Part shown: piece after piece, positions 1-6,691 of the stretch | Layout: each line of letters opens with the position of its first letter | Numbering within the stretch: the first letter of the stretch is position 1 | Position numbers and translations under genes: made by a program | NCBI GenBank assembly: GCA_039815415.1 | Contig: JBCBZH010000105.1 | Span: forward strand, 1-12,789 | DNA: 12,789 bases | Direction of reading: 5' to 3' | Source: JBCBZH01 sp039815415 | GTDB lineage: Bacteria; Bacteroidota; Rhodothermia; Rhodothermales; Rubricoccaceae | The notes under the pieces: model-generated | What the model was told of the DNA's origin: nothing | Database searches by the model: none | Seen by the model: the letters and a program-made list of their open reading frames with translations, nothing else

Positions 1-1386
1 ACCCCACTGGTCCGCCTCAACACGCTGGCGGCGGACCTGCCGTGCACTGTGCTCGCGAAGGTCGAGTTCTTTAACCCGGGCGGGAGCGTCAAGGATCGCA
101 TCGGGCTGGCGATGCTGGAGGATGCCGAGGCCAAGGGGCTCATAACCCCAGGCGGGACCATCATCGAGGGCACGAGCGGCAACACCGGCGCCGGGCTGGC
201 GATTGCCGCCATCGCCAAGGGCTACCGCTGCATCTTCACCACGACGGACAAGCAGAGCCCAGAGAAGGCAGATGTACTACGGGCGCTCGGTGCGGAAGTC
301 ATCGTCTGCCCGACGAACGTGGCGCCGGACGATCCCCGCTCGTACTACTCCGTCGCCGCCCGGCTGGCGACCGAGATACCCAACTCATTCTACCCGAACC
401 AGTACGACCATCCCGCCAACGCCGAGGCCCATTACCGTACGACGGGACCGGAGCTCTGGGAGCAGACCGAGGGGCGCATCACGCACTACATCGCGGGGGC
501 GGGAACGGGTGGCACCATCAGCGGAACGGCGAAGTACCTAAAGGAGCAGAACCCAGAGATCCAGGTCATCGGTGTCGATCCACGCGGGAGCGTCTACTAC
601 ACGTACTTCCACACGGGTGAGTTTGTGGAGTCCGAGATCTATCCCTACCTCACCGAGGGCGTGGGCGAGGACATCCTGGCGAAGAACATGGACTTCGACA
701 TCGTGGACGACTATGTCCGCGTGGACGACGCCAGCTCGATGCGGATGACGCGCCGCCTTGCTCGCGAAGAAGGCCTGTTCGTTGGGCAAAGCTGCGGCAT
801 GGCGGTCGTGGGGGCGCTCGACTGGCTCAAGGCACATCGCGCCGAGCTGACGGGGGACGACGTGGTGGTCGTGCTGCTACCCGATTCGGGGTTTCGGTAT
901 CTCTCGAAGACCTACAACGACGAGTGGATGCGCCGCAACGGCTTCCTGTCAGATGCGCCGTCGCTTACGGTGGAGGAAGTGCTCGCCGCACGCAAGCAGC
1001 CGACCCCGGTGGTCGCCGTATCGCCGGACACGACGCTTGGCGAGGCGATCCAGGCCATGATGGGGGGGGGCATCAGTCAGCTTCCGGTTCTCGAAGACAA
1101 CGAGATCGTCGGCTCGCTCTCCGAGCGGGGCGTCCTCGGATACCTGATCGACGAGCCCGGTGCCAGTGCTCGACCGGTTCGGGAGGTTATGGGCCCCCCG
1201 CTTGCAGTCGTTCCACGCACGGTGCACCTCGACCGCTTGACCGCTTACCTCGATGGCGACGCCGGTGCGGTCCTCGTCCATGACGATCCAGGAGGAGACG
1301 GCGAGCCATCCTCGGAACAAGCCTACCACATTATCACTCGAAGCGACCTCATCTCCGCGCTCGCTCAGGCGAGCCGCCCCCGCTAA
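1..1386 (+). CDS. cbs: Cystathionine beta-synthase with C-terminal CBS-domain pair (5' end cut by window)
   Basis: PLP enzyme of the beta-synthase/cysteine synthase fold that would condense homocysteine with serine to cystathionine in the cytosol. The reading frame is open from base 1 (TPLVRLN...), so the true start lies a short way upstream; the GTG at 49 is internal. In visible numbering, NPGGSVKDR carries the PLP lysine K31, SGNTG at 59-63 and GTGGT at 168-172 are the substrate and phosphate-binding loops, and the EGVGED stretch favours CBS over CysK/CysM. Residues from about 320 onward form a tandem CBS (Bateman) module, known in the family to bind adenosyl ligands and regulate activity. 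There is no sign of the haem-binding N-terminus of animal enzymes in the visible part. A G9 run sits in the CBS module. It heads a tight pair with the DUF3467 gene (3 nt gap). Beta-synthase versus an O-acetylserine-using paralogue cannot be settled by eye. Confidence 0.93.
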   Translation, partial: TPLVRLNTLAADLPCTVLAKVEFFNPGGSVKDRIGLAMLEDAEAKGLITPGGTIIEGTSGNTGAGLAIAAIAKGYRCIFTTTDKQSPEKADVLRALGAEVIVCPTNVAPDDPRSYYSVAARLATEIPNSFYPNQYDHPANAEAHYRTTGPELWEQTEGRITHYIAGAGTGGTISGTAKYLKEQNPEIQVIGVDPRGSVYYTYFHTGEFVESEIYPYLTEGVGEDILAKNMDFDIVDDYVRVDDASSMRMTRRLAREEGLFVGQSCGMAVVGALDWLKAHRAELTGDDVVVVLLPDSGFRYLSKTYNDEWMRRNGFLSDAPSLTVEEVLAARKQPTPVVAVSPDTTLGEAIQAMMGGGISQLPVLEDNEIVGSLSERGVLGYLIDEPGASARPVREVMGPPLAVVPRTVHLDRLTAYLDGDAGAVLVHDDPGGDGEPSSEQAYHIITRSDLISALAQASRPR

Positions 1387-1389
1387 CTC

Positions 1390-1710
1390 ATGGAAACCAA
1401 TCCCAACGCCCTGCAAGGCCAGTCCCTGTCCATCGAGCTGGCGGAAGATGTCGCCGAAGGCGTCTACTCCAACCTGGTGATGATCGCTCACAGCCCCGAG
1501 GAGTTCATCCTCGACTTCATCCGCGTGATGCCGGGCGTGCCCAAGGCGCGCGTCAAGAGTCGCGTGGTGGTGACGCCTGCACACGCCAAGCGCCTGCTCG
1601 CCGCTCTGGCGGACAACATCCAGCGCTACGAGGCACAGCATGGCCACATCAATGAAGTGGCCCACCCTGGCACCTCGGTGCAGTTCAGCGGCCCCAGTGG
1701 GGAAGCCTAG
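1390..1710 (+). CDS. DUF3467 family protein
   Basis: Small soluble 106-residue protein with no signal peptide or membrane segment. The central block (LSIELAEDVAEGVYSN, then AHSPEEFILDF, then an R-V-V-(V)-T-P segment around residues 59-64 followed by a helix) is the pattern I associate with DUF3467 (PF11950); this is the usual length for that family. Its molecular role is unknown. The ATG lies 3 nt after the stop of the cystathionine beta-synthase gene, so the two are almost certainly cotranscribed and probably translationally coupled. There is no Shine-Dalgarno sequence in front of it (the leader is GCCCCCGCTAACTC). The C-terminal tail after residue 90 looks disordered (G/S/P-rich). Confidence 0.85.
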   Translation: METNPNALQGQSLSIELAEDVAEGVYSNLVMIAHSPEEFILDFIRVMPGVPKARVKSRVVVTPAHAKRLLAALADNIQRYEAQHGHINEVAHPGTSVQFSGPSGEA

Positions 1711-1813
1711 ACGGGTCGCCAGCTCGAGTCTTGGCGAAAGCGCGTAGATCTGCCCGCGTTGAGCGGGCGAGGTCGATGCCCATTCAGTTCTCTGGACATA
1801 CCCACTGCCTCCC
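1711..1813 (+). other. Intergenic spacer with two small hairpins
   Basis: The gap between the DUF3467 and NUDIX genes contains two inverted repeats: TCGCCA (1716-1721) with TGGCGA (1732-1737), and GCCCGC (1752-1757) with GCGGGC (1763-1768) around a 5-nt loop. Neither is followed by a T-run, so they are not convincing terminators. The first includes one copy of the CGCCAGCTCG decamer. I see no convincing promoter. Confidence 0.35.
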
Positions 1814-2365
1814 GTGGACCTTACGGAAACGCCCATTCGCTCCGATGCTGTGTACGATGGGGTCTTGCTCCATGTGCGGCGAGACGAGGTTCGTCTGCCC
1901 GACGGAGGCGAGTCCGTCCGTGAATGGATCGAGCACCCGGGCGCATCGGCAGTGTTGCCTCTGGACGAGGATGGGTCCGTGCTCCTGATCCGCCAGTTTC
2001 GGTATCCGCCGCGTCAGGAGTTTTTGGAGGTCCCCGCTGGCAAGTTCGATCGGCCAGATGAGGACCCGTTGGATCTGGCGAAGCGCGAAATGGCCGAGGA
2101 GGTCGGGCTGGCGGCGGAGCGCTGGACAGCTCTAGGGACCACGCATCCGTGCATCGGATACAGCAATGAGGTGATCCACCTGTTCCTCGCCGAAGGCCTT
2201 TCGGAGGTCGGAGCCAGCGTAGACGCCGATGAGTTCGTGGAGCCCGTTCGAATGTCGCTGGACGAGGCGGTCGCACTTGCCCGGAGGGGCCAGGTGCTGG
2301 ACTCCAAGTCGGCGCTGACCTTGCTCCTCGCTCAGGCAGAGTTGGATCGCCGCCAGCTCGCCTGA
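1814..2365 (+). CDS. NUDIX hydrolase, ADP-ribose pyrophosphatase-like
   Basis: A 183-residue NUDIX hydrolase, probably cleaving ADP-ribose or a related nucleoside diphosphate derivative into monophosphates with a divalent metal. The N-terminal beta-strand region (residues 12-35, with V-R-R-D-x-V-x-L-P-D-G) and the QFRYP motif at 61-65 are typical of the ADP-ribose pyrophosphatase group. The Nudix box runs from G76 to L99: G76, E83, R91-E92, E95-E96 and G98 are all present, but six rather than five residues separate G76 from E83. A later conserved GYSNEVIHLFLA segment (115-126) completes the family pattern. The start is GTG at 1814; no ATG lies in frame between it and the upstream stop at 1760. 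No Shine-Dalgarno is visible. Exact substrate is not determinable by eye. Confidence 0.9.
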   Translation: MDLTETPIRSDAVYDGVLLHVRRDEVRLPDGGESVREWIEHPGASAVLPLDEDGSVLLIRQFRYPPRQEFLEVPAGKFDRPDEDPLDLAKREMAEEVGLAAERWTALGTTHPCIGYSNEVIHLFLAEGLSEVGASVDADEFVEPVRMSLDEAVALARRGQVLDSKSALTLLLAQAELDRRQLA

Positions 2366-2505
2366 ACCCAGTCAGAGAGCGGGCGGGTGACGTCGCGGCT
2401 TGTGCCCGGTCATTGCTTCACGCCGAATTGAGGCGCGGTCTGCGGGCAAGCCTCGTGGCTATCGCTAAATTCGCGACTCTCTTTGCTTTCTGGCCCCGGA
2501 CCGCC
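2366..2505 (+). promoter_or_regulatory. Gap upstream of secG with weak -7-like element at 2466-2473
   Basis: The 140-nt leader before secG includes TAAATTCG at 2466-2473, which matches the Bacteroidetes-type -7 element TAnnTTTG at all but one base and would give a leader of about 30 nt. No TTG lies at the expected -33 distance (the nearest, 2428-2430, is too far upstream). I see no other signal here and no convincing small ORF. Treat as a weak candidate only. Confidence 0.22.
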
Positions 2506-2907
2506 ATGTTCGTCTTTCTGATCGTTCTCATTCTCGTCGTCGCCATCTTGATGGCGGTGGTCGTGCTTCTCCAGAGCGGGAAGGGCGGCGGGCTCGCGGG
2601 GATTGCCTCGGGCGGCCAGACGACGCAGATTCTCGGTGCCCGGCAGGCACCAGACTTTCTCGAGAAGGCCACCTGGACTCTCGGCTGGGCCTTTCTCTTC
2701 CTGTGTGTGCTGACCACGTTCTTCATCCCCGGTGAGCGGCAGGGGAGCATCCTTCAGGATCGCGCGGACGAGATCCCGATTGAGGGCGGCGCACCCATCG
2801 GTACGCCAGATGCAACCCCGATTGCTCCCGCGGCACCGTCCGATGCAGCGCCAGCCGAAGGTGGGGACGCGACGGGAGGCAGCACCCCAGATGAGGGCGG
2901 CGAGTAG
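2506..2907 (+). CDS. secG: Preprotein translocase subunit SecG
   Basis: Small inner-membrane subunit of the SecYEG protein-export channel, assisting SecA-driven translocation. The protein has about 133 residues with the classic SecG layout: a first membrane helix at about 2-22 ending in LLQSGKGGGLAG, a Gly/Thr/Gln-rich cytoplasmic loop, the conserved (A)-P-D-F-L-E-K-A-T-W-T segment, and a second helix at about 58-76. The last ~55 residues are a Pro/Ala/Gly/Asp/Glu-rich tail, longer than in E. coli, probably disordered. The ATG at 2506 is chosen because it begins directly at the first membrane helix; the frame is open upstream to 2413 but the extra residues do not fit SecG. No Shine-Dalgarno is present. 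A strong hairpin follows 22 nt after the stop. Confidence 0.93.
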   Translation: MFVFLIVLILVVAILMAVVVLLQSGKGGGLAGIASGGQTTQILGARQAPDFLEKATWTLGWAFLFLCVLTTFFIPGERQGSILQDRADEIPIEGGAPIGTPDATPIAPAAPSDAAPAEGGDATGGSTPDEGGE

Positions 2908-2929
2908 TCCGCACTCCACCCGCTTTTTT

Positions 2930-2967
2930 CAGGCGCGAGGTCTTCGGATCTCGCGCCTGTTTGGTTT
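2930..2967 (+). terminator. Rho-independent terminator after secG
   Basis: A 13-bp stem (2930-2942 with 2947-2959, one G-T wobble) is capped by a TTCG tetraloop and followed by TTTGGTTT. It lies just after the secG stop. On the opposite strand the stem is followed by A-rich sequence, so it should work rightward only. Confidence 0.82.
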
Positions 2968-3001
2968 GAGAGCGCTCGCCAGCTCTTACGTGAGGCCTTG
3001 G

Positions 3002-3037
3002 GTCCCTCCAGCTGGAGACGGCGTGCCGCAGAGGGAC
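3002..3037. repeat. Inverted repeat between the two convergent blocks
   Basis: GTCCCTC (3002-3008) pairs with GAGGGAC (3031-3037), and a smaller CTCCAGCTGGAG palindrome lies at 3006-3017. It is in the non-coding strip between the secG terminator and the rnpB terminator, and may act as a second-line stop for either side. There is no T-run, so the role is uncertain. Confidence 0.4.
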
Positions 3038-3044
3038 AACTGGA

Positions 3045-3074
3045 GAGGCCGCCCCCGGGTGTGGGAGCGGCCTC
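3045..3074 (-). terminator. Hairpin terminator of the RNase P RNA gene
   Basis: GAGGCCGC (3045-3052) pairs with GCGGCCTC (3067-3074), and a CCC/GGG inner stem lies beyond one mismatch. It begins 7 nt after the 3' end of the RNase P RNA on the minus strand. The downstream minus-strand sequence (TCCAGTTGTCCC) has only a weak T content, so termination may be partly factor-dependent. Confidence 0.6.
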
Positions 3075-3080
3075 GTGTGC

Positions 3081-3509
3081 GACGTGCGCCAGCCTGTAAG
3101 CCGGATTCTGTCCTCTCCGCCGCCTGTCGCGAGCAGGCGAAAAGGGACCGCCATCTATCTGGGACCGCCGTCACCGACGGCCTCGAGCGGCCTACCCGCG
3201 TCCTCGGGCGGGAACCCTTCGTCTTCCGACGCGGACGCTGTGTGGCCTTGCACCCCGTGGGGTTTGCCTAGCCGCGCGAGTCGCCCCGCGCGCTGGTGGG
3301 CTCTTACCCCACCATTTCACCCATCACCTGTACCCGTCGCTGTCGACAGCGCGAGCCATCGGCTGGTCTGCTTTCTGCTGCACGTGCCGTCGCCGCCGCC
3401 ACGAACGACGGCAGCGCCTTCCCGTTAGGAAGCACGGTACCCTGCGGTGTCCGGACTTTCCTCCGTCTCGGCGTGCCGAGAGGGCGACGGTCCGACCGAC
3501 GCACACGTC
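3081..3509 (-). ncRNA. rnpB: RNase P RNA, bacterial type A
   Basis: Catalytic RNA of RNase P, which cuts 5' leaders from pre-tRNAs. Read on the minus strand it has the universal core in the right order: GAGGAAAGTCCGGAC (3449-3463), the GGTAAGAGCCCACC region (about 3295-3313), GGGTGCAAGG, AGATAGATGGCGG, and ACAGAATCCGGCTTACAGG near the 3' end (about 3093-3110). Ends are set by P1: GACGTGTGC (3501-3509) pairs with GCGCACGTC (3081-3089) with one G-U. The size of about 429 nt is in the normal range for a type A RNA with long variable arms. It starts 48 nt after the stop of the upstream same-strand gene, so it may be processed from a shared transcript as well as having its own promoter. Open frames across this region are not genes. 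Confidence 0.95.
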
Positions 3510-3557
3510 AAGCTAGGCGTGCGCCGGTGCGGAAGGTGGGAAGAGTCTGCGAGGGCG

Positions 3558-4307
3558 CTACGCCCGCCCAGATTCCTCACGGAAGAGCTGGTCGTCCACG
3601 ATGATGCGGCCATCGTGCTCGGAAACGATGATGCGGTCGCGCTGGCGGATCTCCACCTGTCGCTGTGGCGGGACCATGTAGCCAGCGGCTGCACCGCGCT
3701 CAATGGGCACTACAGCACGGCCGTCGCGGACGCGTGTGCGGAGCCGGTCGTAGGCCCGGATGTAGCGCTCGTCGATGTCCTTGCGGGCCTTGCCACGCTC
3801 CTTCTCGTACCCCTCTTGCTCGGACTGCGTATCGGCGATCACGCGCTCCAAGTCGGCCTGCTTCTCCTTGATGAGCGTTTTCAGCTCCTTCATGCGGTCG
3901 TCGGCGGAGTCCACCGTTTCCTCGCTTGTGTCATCCAGGGCTTCGAGGCGTTCGATCTCGTCAATCGCGTTTTGAATCCGCTGGCGATGCGCTTCGATCT
4001 CTTTCGTCAGCGCGTCGTACTCGCGGTTGTTGCGGACCTGGAGCTGCTGCTCTTCGTACTTGCGAATGAGACCCTCGCTTTCTGCGATGTCCAGCTTCAG
4101 CTTCTTCCGCTGGACTTCGCCCTCCTTCTTATCGGTGTCGATCTGGTTAAGGCGGGTCTCGAGACCAGCCTTCTCGTCTTCGAGGTCGCGGATCTCTTCC
4201 GGGAGATCGCCACGGAGCTTGTTGAGCTGGTCGATCTTGGAGTCGATCGCCTGGAGGCGGACGAGGGCGCGGAGCTGGTCTTCAATCGTCGTGGTTTCGG
4301 TCGCCAT
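3558..4307 (-). CDS. Coiled-coil protein of the C4-type zinc-ribbon (CT398/PF02591-like) family, zinc ligands missing
   Basis: A 249-residue cytosolic protein. Residues 10-185 are charged, heptad-like coiled coil with the family motif R-N-N-R-E-Y-D-A-L at 92-100. The C-terminal segment (about 198-240, with V-P-P-Q-R-Q-V-E-I-R and I-I-V-S-E-H-D-G-R-I-I-V-D) aligns by eye with the zinc ribbon that closes this family. The usual Cys-x-x-Cys pairs are gone: the first pair is replaced within R-G-A-A-A-G, the second becomes S229...D232, and the whole protein has no cysteine. So the fold is probably kept without zinc. Family function is unclear, although members often lie near RNA-processing genes. 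The ATG at 4307 has a pyrimidine-rich leader and no Shine-Dalgarno. rnpB follows directly on the same strand. Antisense frames here are coiled-coil codon shadows. Confidence 0.88.
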   Translation of the reverse strand: MATETTTIEDQLRALVRLQAIDSKIDQLNKLRGDLPEEIRDLEDEKAGLETRLNQIDTDKKEGEVQRKKLKLDIAESEGLIRKYEEQQLQVRNNREYDALTKEIEAHRQRIQNAIDEIERLEALDDTSEETVDSADDRMKELKTLIKEKQADLERVIADTQSEQEGYEKERGKARKDIDERYIRAYDRLRTRVRDGRAVVPIERGAAAGYMVPPQRQVEIRQRDRIIVSEHDGRIIVDDQLFREESGRA

Positions 4308-4334
4308 GTGTCGGAGCTGAGGAAAGGGGCGTGC

Positions 4335-4370
4335 AACCCGTAGAGTACCGCCGGTCTACATGTTGGGTTT
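4335..4370. repeat. Imperfect hairpin upstream of the zinc-ribbon-family gene
   Basis: AACCCGTAGA (4335-4344) pairs with TCTAC (4355-4359) and, beyond a 5-nt bulge, GGGTT (4365-4369). It lies in the leader of the minus-strand coiled-coil gene. On the plus strand a short T-run follows, but no plus-strand gene needs a stop here. It could be a leader structure or chance. Confidence 0.25.
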
Positions 4371-4391
4371 TTGAGCCGACGCGAATTTGCG

Positions 4392-4487
4392 CTATCCCCC
4401 GAGATGGCTGGGTCCAAAGACGGGGAGCGAATGCGGATTGGTCACCAGCTCGTTGAAGGCCTCGCTCCAGCTGGCGGCCTCAGGCAT
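4392..4487 (-). CDS. Possible 31-residue small ORF in frame behind the VWA gene
   Basis: ATG at 4487 to TAG at 4392, on the minus strand. It lies in the same frame as the VWA-protein gene, separated by that gene's TGA plus two codons (GCG AGA). The third codon positions are mostly G or C, as in the neighbouring genes, and the peptide (MPEAASWSEAFNELV...) has a soluble amphipathic look. It may be a translationally coupled small protein, a former C-terminal tail of the VWA protein cut off by the TGA, a read-through extension, or noise. I recognise no family. An open run of this length is not rare by chance. Confidence 0.3.
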   Translation of the reverse strand: MPEAASWSEAFNELVTNPHSLPVFGPSHLGG

Positions 4488-4493
4488 TCTCGC

Positions 4494-6629
4494 TCACACC
4501 ATCCCGAAGCGTTTCCTCGCCACCCATTCCGTGGCGAGCAGGACCACCGCTAGCGCAAGGAGCCAGGGCAGCGTGAGCAGAAGCGTCGCGTCTTCCCGCA
4601 CGAAGGAGCGGTCCGCGAGCTGGCCAGAGGAGCGGAGCCCTCGCACGAAGGCGCCCAGCGAATCGAGGGGAACGGGTGCGCCGCCAGAACGGAGAGCGAT
4701 CTGGCGCATGAGTCCGATGTCCGCTCCGGGCTCCCTGAACTCCACCGCCAGCGCGCCGACGCCAAACGTGCCCCGGTCTTGCCCGAGTGACCCGCCGCCA
4801 CGAGTCGCCTCCGCGGTGAAGGTGTAGGAGCCTGCGGGACGCACGCCAGCATCTGCGAGGTACCGCCCGTTGCCCACAGGACGCATGGACAGCGAGGTCG
4901 TACCTCCCGAGCCTCGAAGGGTCAGCGTGATCGCGGCGTCTTCAACGGGAACAAAGTCTTCGCCATAGACCTGGCCGATAAACGTCACGCGCTCGCGCTC
5001 ACCGAACAACGCGCGGTCCGCTCGGACGCGCACGGGGCGGCGGTCACGAGCGGCGGTAGTCCAGCGCACAAGCCGGTCGATCAGGCCGGGGTAGGCGGGT
5101 TGCAGGTCTGCGAGGTCATCCGGGAGCGTTCGCCAGCGCCAGGACCCGGTGCCGAGAAGCGCGGCCGTGCGGACCGTCCCGGACTGTCGGACGGCAAGCA
5201 GGGGGGACTCGAGCACGGTGCCTCCACGCTGGATGGTGCCGAGAACGCGTGTCCCCGGACGGAGCGCCCACCGCGTAGGTGATGCGGCTAAAGGCGGAAG
5301 CGCGCGGAAGCGACCCGGGGCGACTCCCACATCGCGTAGCACAGGATGCTCAGCCCCTGCAGGGGTTGGTGCGAGCGACACTGAGACAAACCCCGGGCGG
5401 ATTTGCGACGGGCTGGCGGGTAGGAGATCGCCCAGAGTTTCCGCGAGGCGTCGGAGATCCGTCTGGCGTGTCAGGACGAACACGGCTGGGAGGCCGTCCT
5501 GGATGGCTGTCGCCACGCGTTGCACAGTCGAGGCATCGGCAGCGGTTCCTGGGTACCCCGCCAGCACGACAAGATCGAACTGCCCGAGGGTAGCAGGAAG
5601 GTCGCCTTCGTAGAAGCGCCCGGGGCTTCGCTGCGTGCGAACCGTGACATCCAGAGACCGGTCGGCTTCGAGGACGGCACGGAGCGCGGTCAGGTCTGGG
5701 CTCGGGGCGGCAGCGAGCAGAAGCAGGCGTCGCGAGTCGTCAAGGACGCGGACAGAGACCGTACGCGTGTTGTTGCGCGTGGTGGCCTCGCCATCCAAGG
5801 GAATGACTGAGATCGTGTATCGCCGCAGACCGGCAGCCGATGGTGTGACGTCGAGGTCTGCCGAGACTTCGCTCCCTGCCTGGAGCGTGACTTCCTGCCG
5901 ATCGAGCGTACGGCCGTTTTCGGACACCGTGACGGTGGCACGCTGTCCCGGATAGCCGATGGCCCGGACGCCAGCTCGAATGGGGAGAGGGCTGCCCGCA
6001 TAGGCCACCTCGTTGGTGGCAACGCGAGCGAGCCGCACGTCGCGAGAGGAGAGACTGTCACCCGCGACGGCGGTGTACACGGGTACCGGAAACCGCTCGG
6101 CGAGATACGCAGGATTGCGGCCATCGGTGCTTCGCCCGTCTGATACCAGCACGACGCCGCGCAGGTTGCGACCTGCGAAATCCGCCTCAACGCGTCCAAG
6201 CGCAGCCGCAATGTCCGTCCGCTCGCCGACGAACTGGAGGCTGTCGTCGGGGAGCGCCGTCCCCCTTGGGGCAGCATCGCCATCAAACGTATAGAAGCGG
6301 AGGGCGGCATCATCCGGGAGACCTGTGAGCGCAGAGCGGACGCGCTCAGACGGGGTGATGCCGGTGGTGCCGAGGGTCAGACTCTCGCTGGAGTCGATCA
6401 GCACTGCCAGCAGCGGTGGCTCCCCAGAGCGTGTGAGACGCTTCCAGACCGGATCGAACAGCAGCAGCAACACGAGCCAGAAGGCGGTGGCCCGGAGCGC
6501 AGTCAGGAGCACCCGTCGCCAGCCCGACACGGGTGGCGTGCTCCGGCCATAGCTCCAGATCGCCAGCCCGGTTGCCATGACGCCGCAGATCGCGAGCAGA
6601 GCAGGGGGGAAGGCGAGGTCGAGATCCAC
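4494..6629 (-). CDS. VWA-domain membrane protein with a GATase-like C-terminal half
   Basis: Inner-membrane protein of 711 residues from the GTG at 6629. The layout is: membrane helices at about 6-26 and 38-58; a von Willebrand A-like domain with a complete-looking MIDAS (D79-S-S-E-S83, T138, D164 in V-S-D-G-R-S); Ig-like strands at about 205-300; a class I glutamine amidotransferase-like fold at about 300-400 (F-D-L-V-V-L-A-G-Y-P-G); beta-rich regions; and a final helix at about 683-700 before a basic tail. It has no cysteine outside the first helix, so it cannot be an active amidotransferase. This order recalls uncharacterised Bacteroidetes/planctomycete membrane proteins near BatA/MoxR operons, but neither neighbour is here. 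The GTG is preferred because it starts right at the first helix and leaves a 62-nt gap to cdd; the open frame further upstream overlaps cdd and is not protein-like. Function unknown. Confidence 0.85.
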   Translation of the reverse strand: MDLDLAFPPALLAICGVMATGLAIWSYGRSTPPVSGWRRVLLTALRATAFWLVLLLLFDPVWKRLTRSGEPPLLAVLIDSSESLTLGTTGITPSERVRSALTGLPDDAALRFYTFDGDAAPRGTALPDDSLQFVGERTDIAAALGRVEADFAGRNLRGVVLVSDGRSTDGRNPAYLAERFPVPVYTAVAGDSLSSRDVRLARVATNEVAYAGSPLPIRAGVRAIGYPGQRATVTVSENGRTLDRQEVTLQAGSEVSADLDVTPSAAGLRRYTISVIPLDGEATTRNNTRTVSVRVLDDSRRLLLLAAAPSPDLTALRAVLEADRSLDVTVRTQRSPGRFYEGDLPATLGQFDLVVLAGYPGTAADASTVQRVATAIQDGLPAVFVLTRQTDLRRLAETLGDLLPASPSQIRPGFVSVSLAPTPAGAEHPVLRDVGVAPGRFRALPPLAASPTRWALRPGTRVLGTIQRGGTVLESPLLAVRQSGTVRTAALLGTGSWRWRTLPDDLADLQPAYPGLIDRLVRWTTAARDRRPVRVRADRALFGERERVTFIGQVYGEDFVPVEDAAITLTLRGSGGTTSLSMRPVGNGRYLADAGVRPAGSYTFTAEATRGGGSLGQDRGTFGVGALAVEFREPGADIGLMRQIALRSGGAPVPLDSLGAFVRGLRSSGQLADRSFVREDATLLLTLPWLLALAVVLLATEWVARKRFGMV

Positions 6630-6691
6630 GGATGGGTGACGGAGGGGCCGGAAACTACGTCGCCAACGTGAGGCGGTCGTTCGGCATTGCG

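Noticed and set aside
949..1836. Minus-strand open frame of 295 codons over the cbs and DUF3467 genes
   Set aside because: Antisense of two clearly conserved genes; GC-rich DNA often keeps such frames open and the product has no recognisable motif.
2732..3271. Plus-strand open frame across the secG 3' end and rnpB
   Set aside because: It runs through the secG terminator and the conserved RNase P RNA core; Arg/Pro-rich translation looks non-coding.
3447..4343. Long plus-strand open frame (298 codons) opposite the coiled-coil gene
   Set aside because: Its Leu/Val-rich translation is the mirror of Glu/Lys/Gln-rich coiled-coil codons, and it starts inside rnpB.
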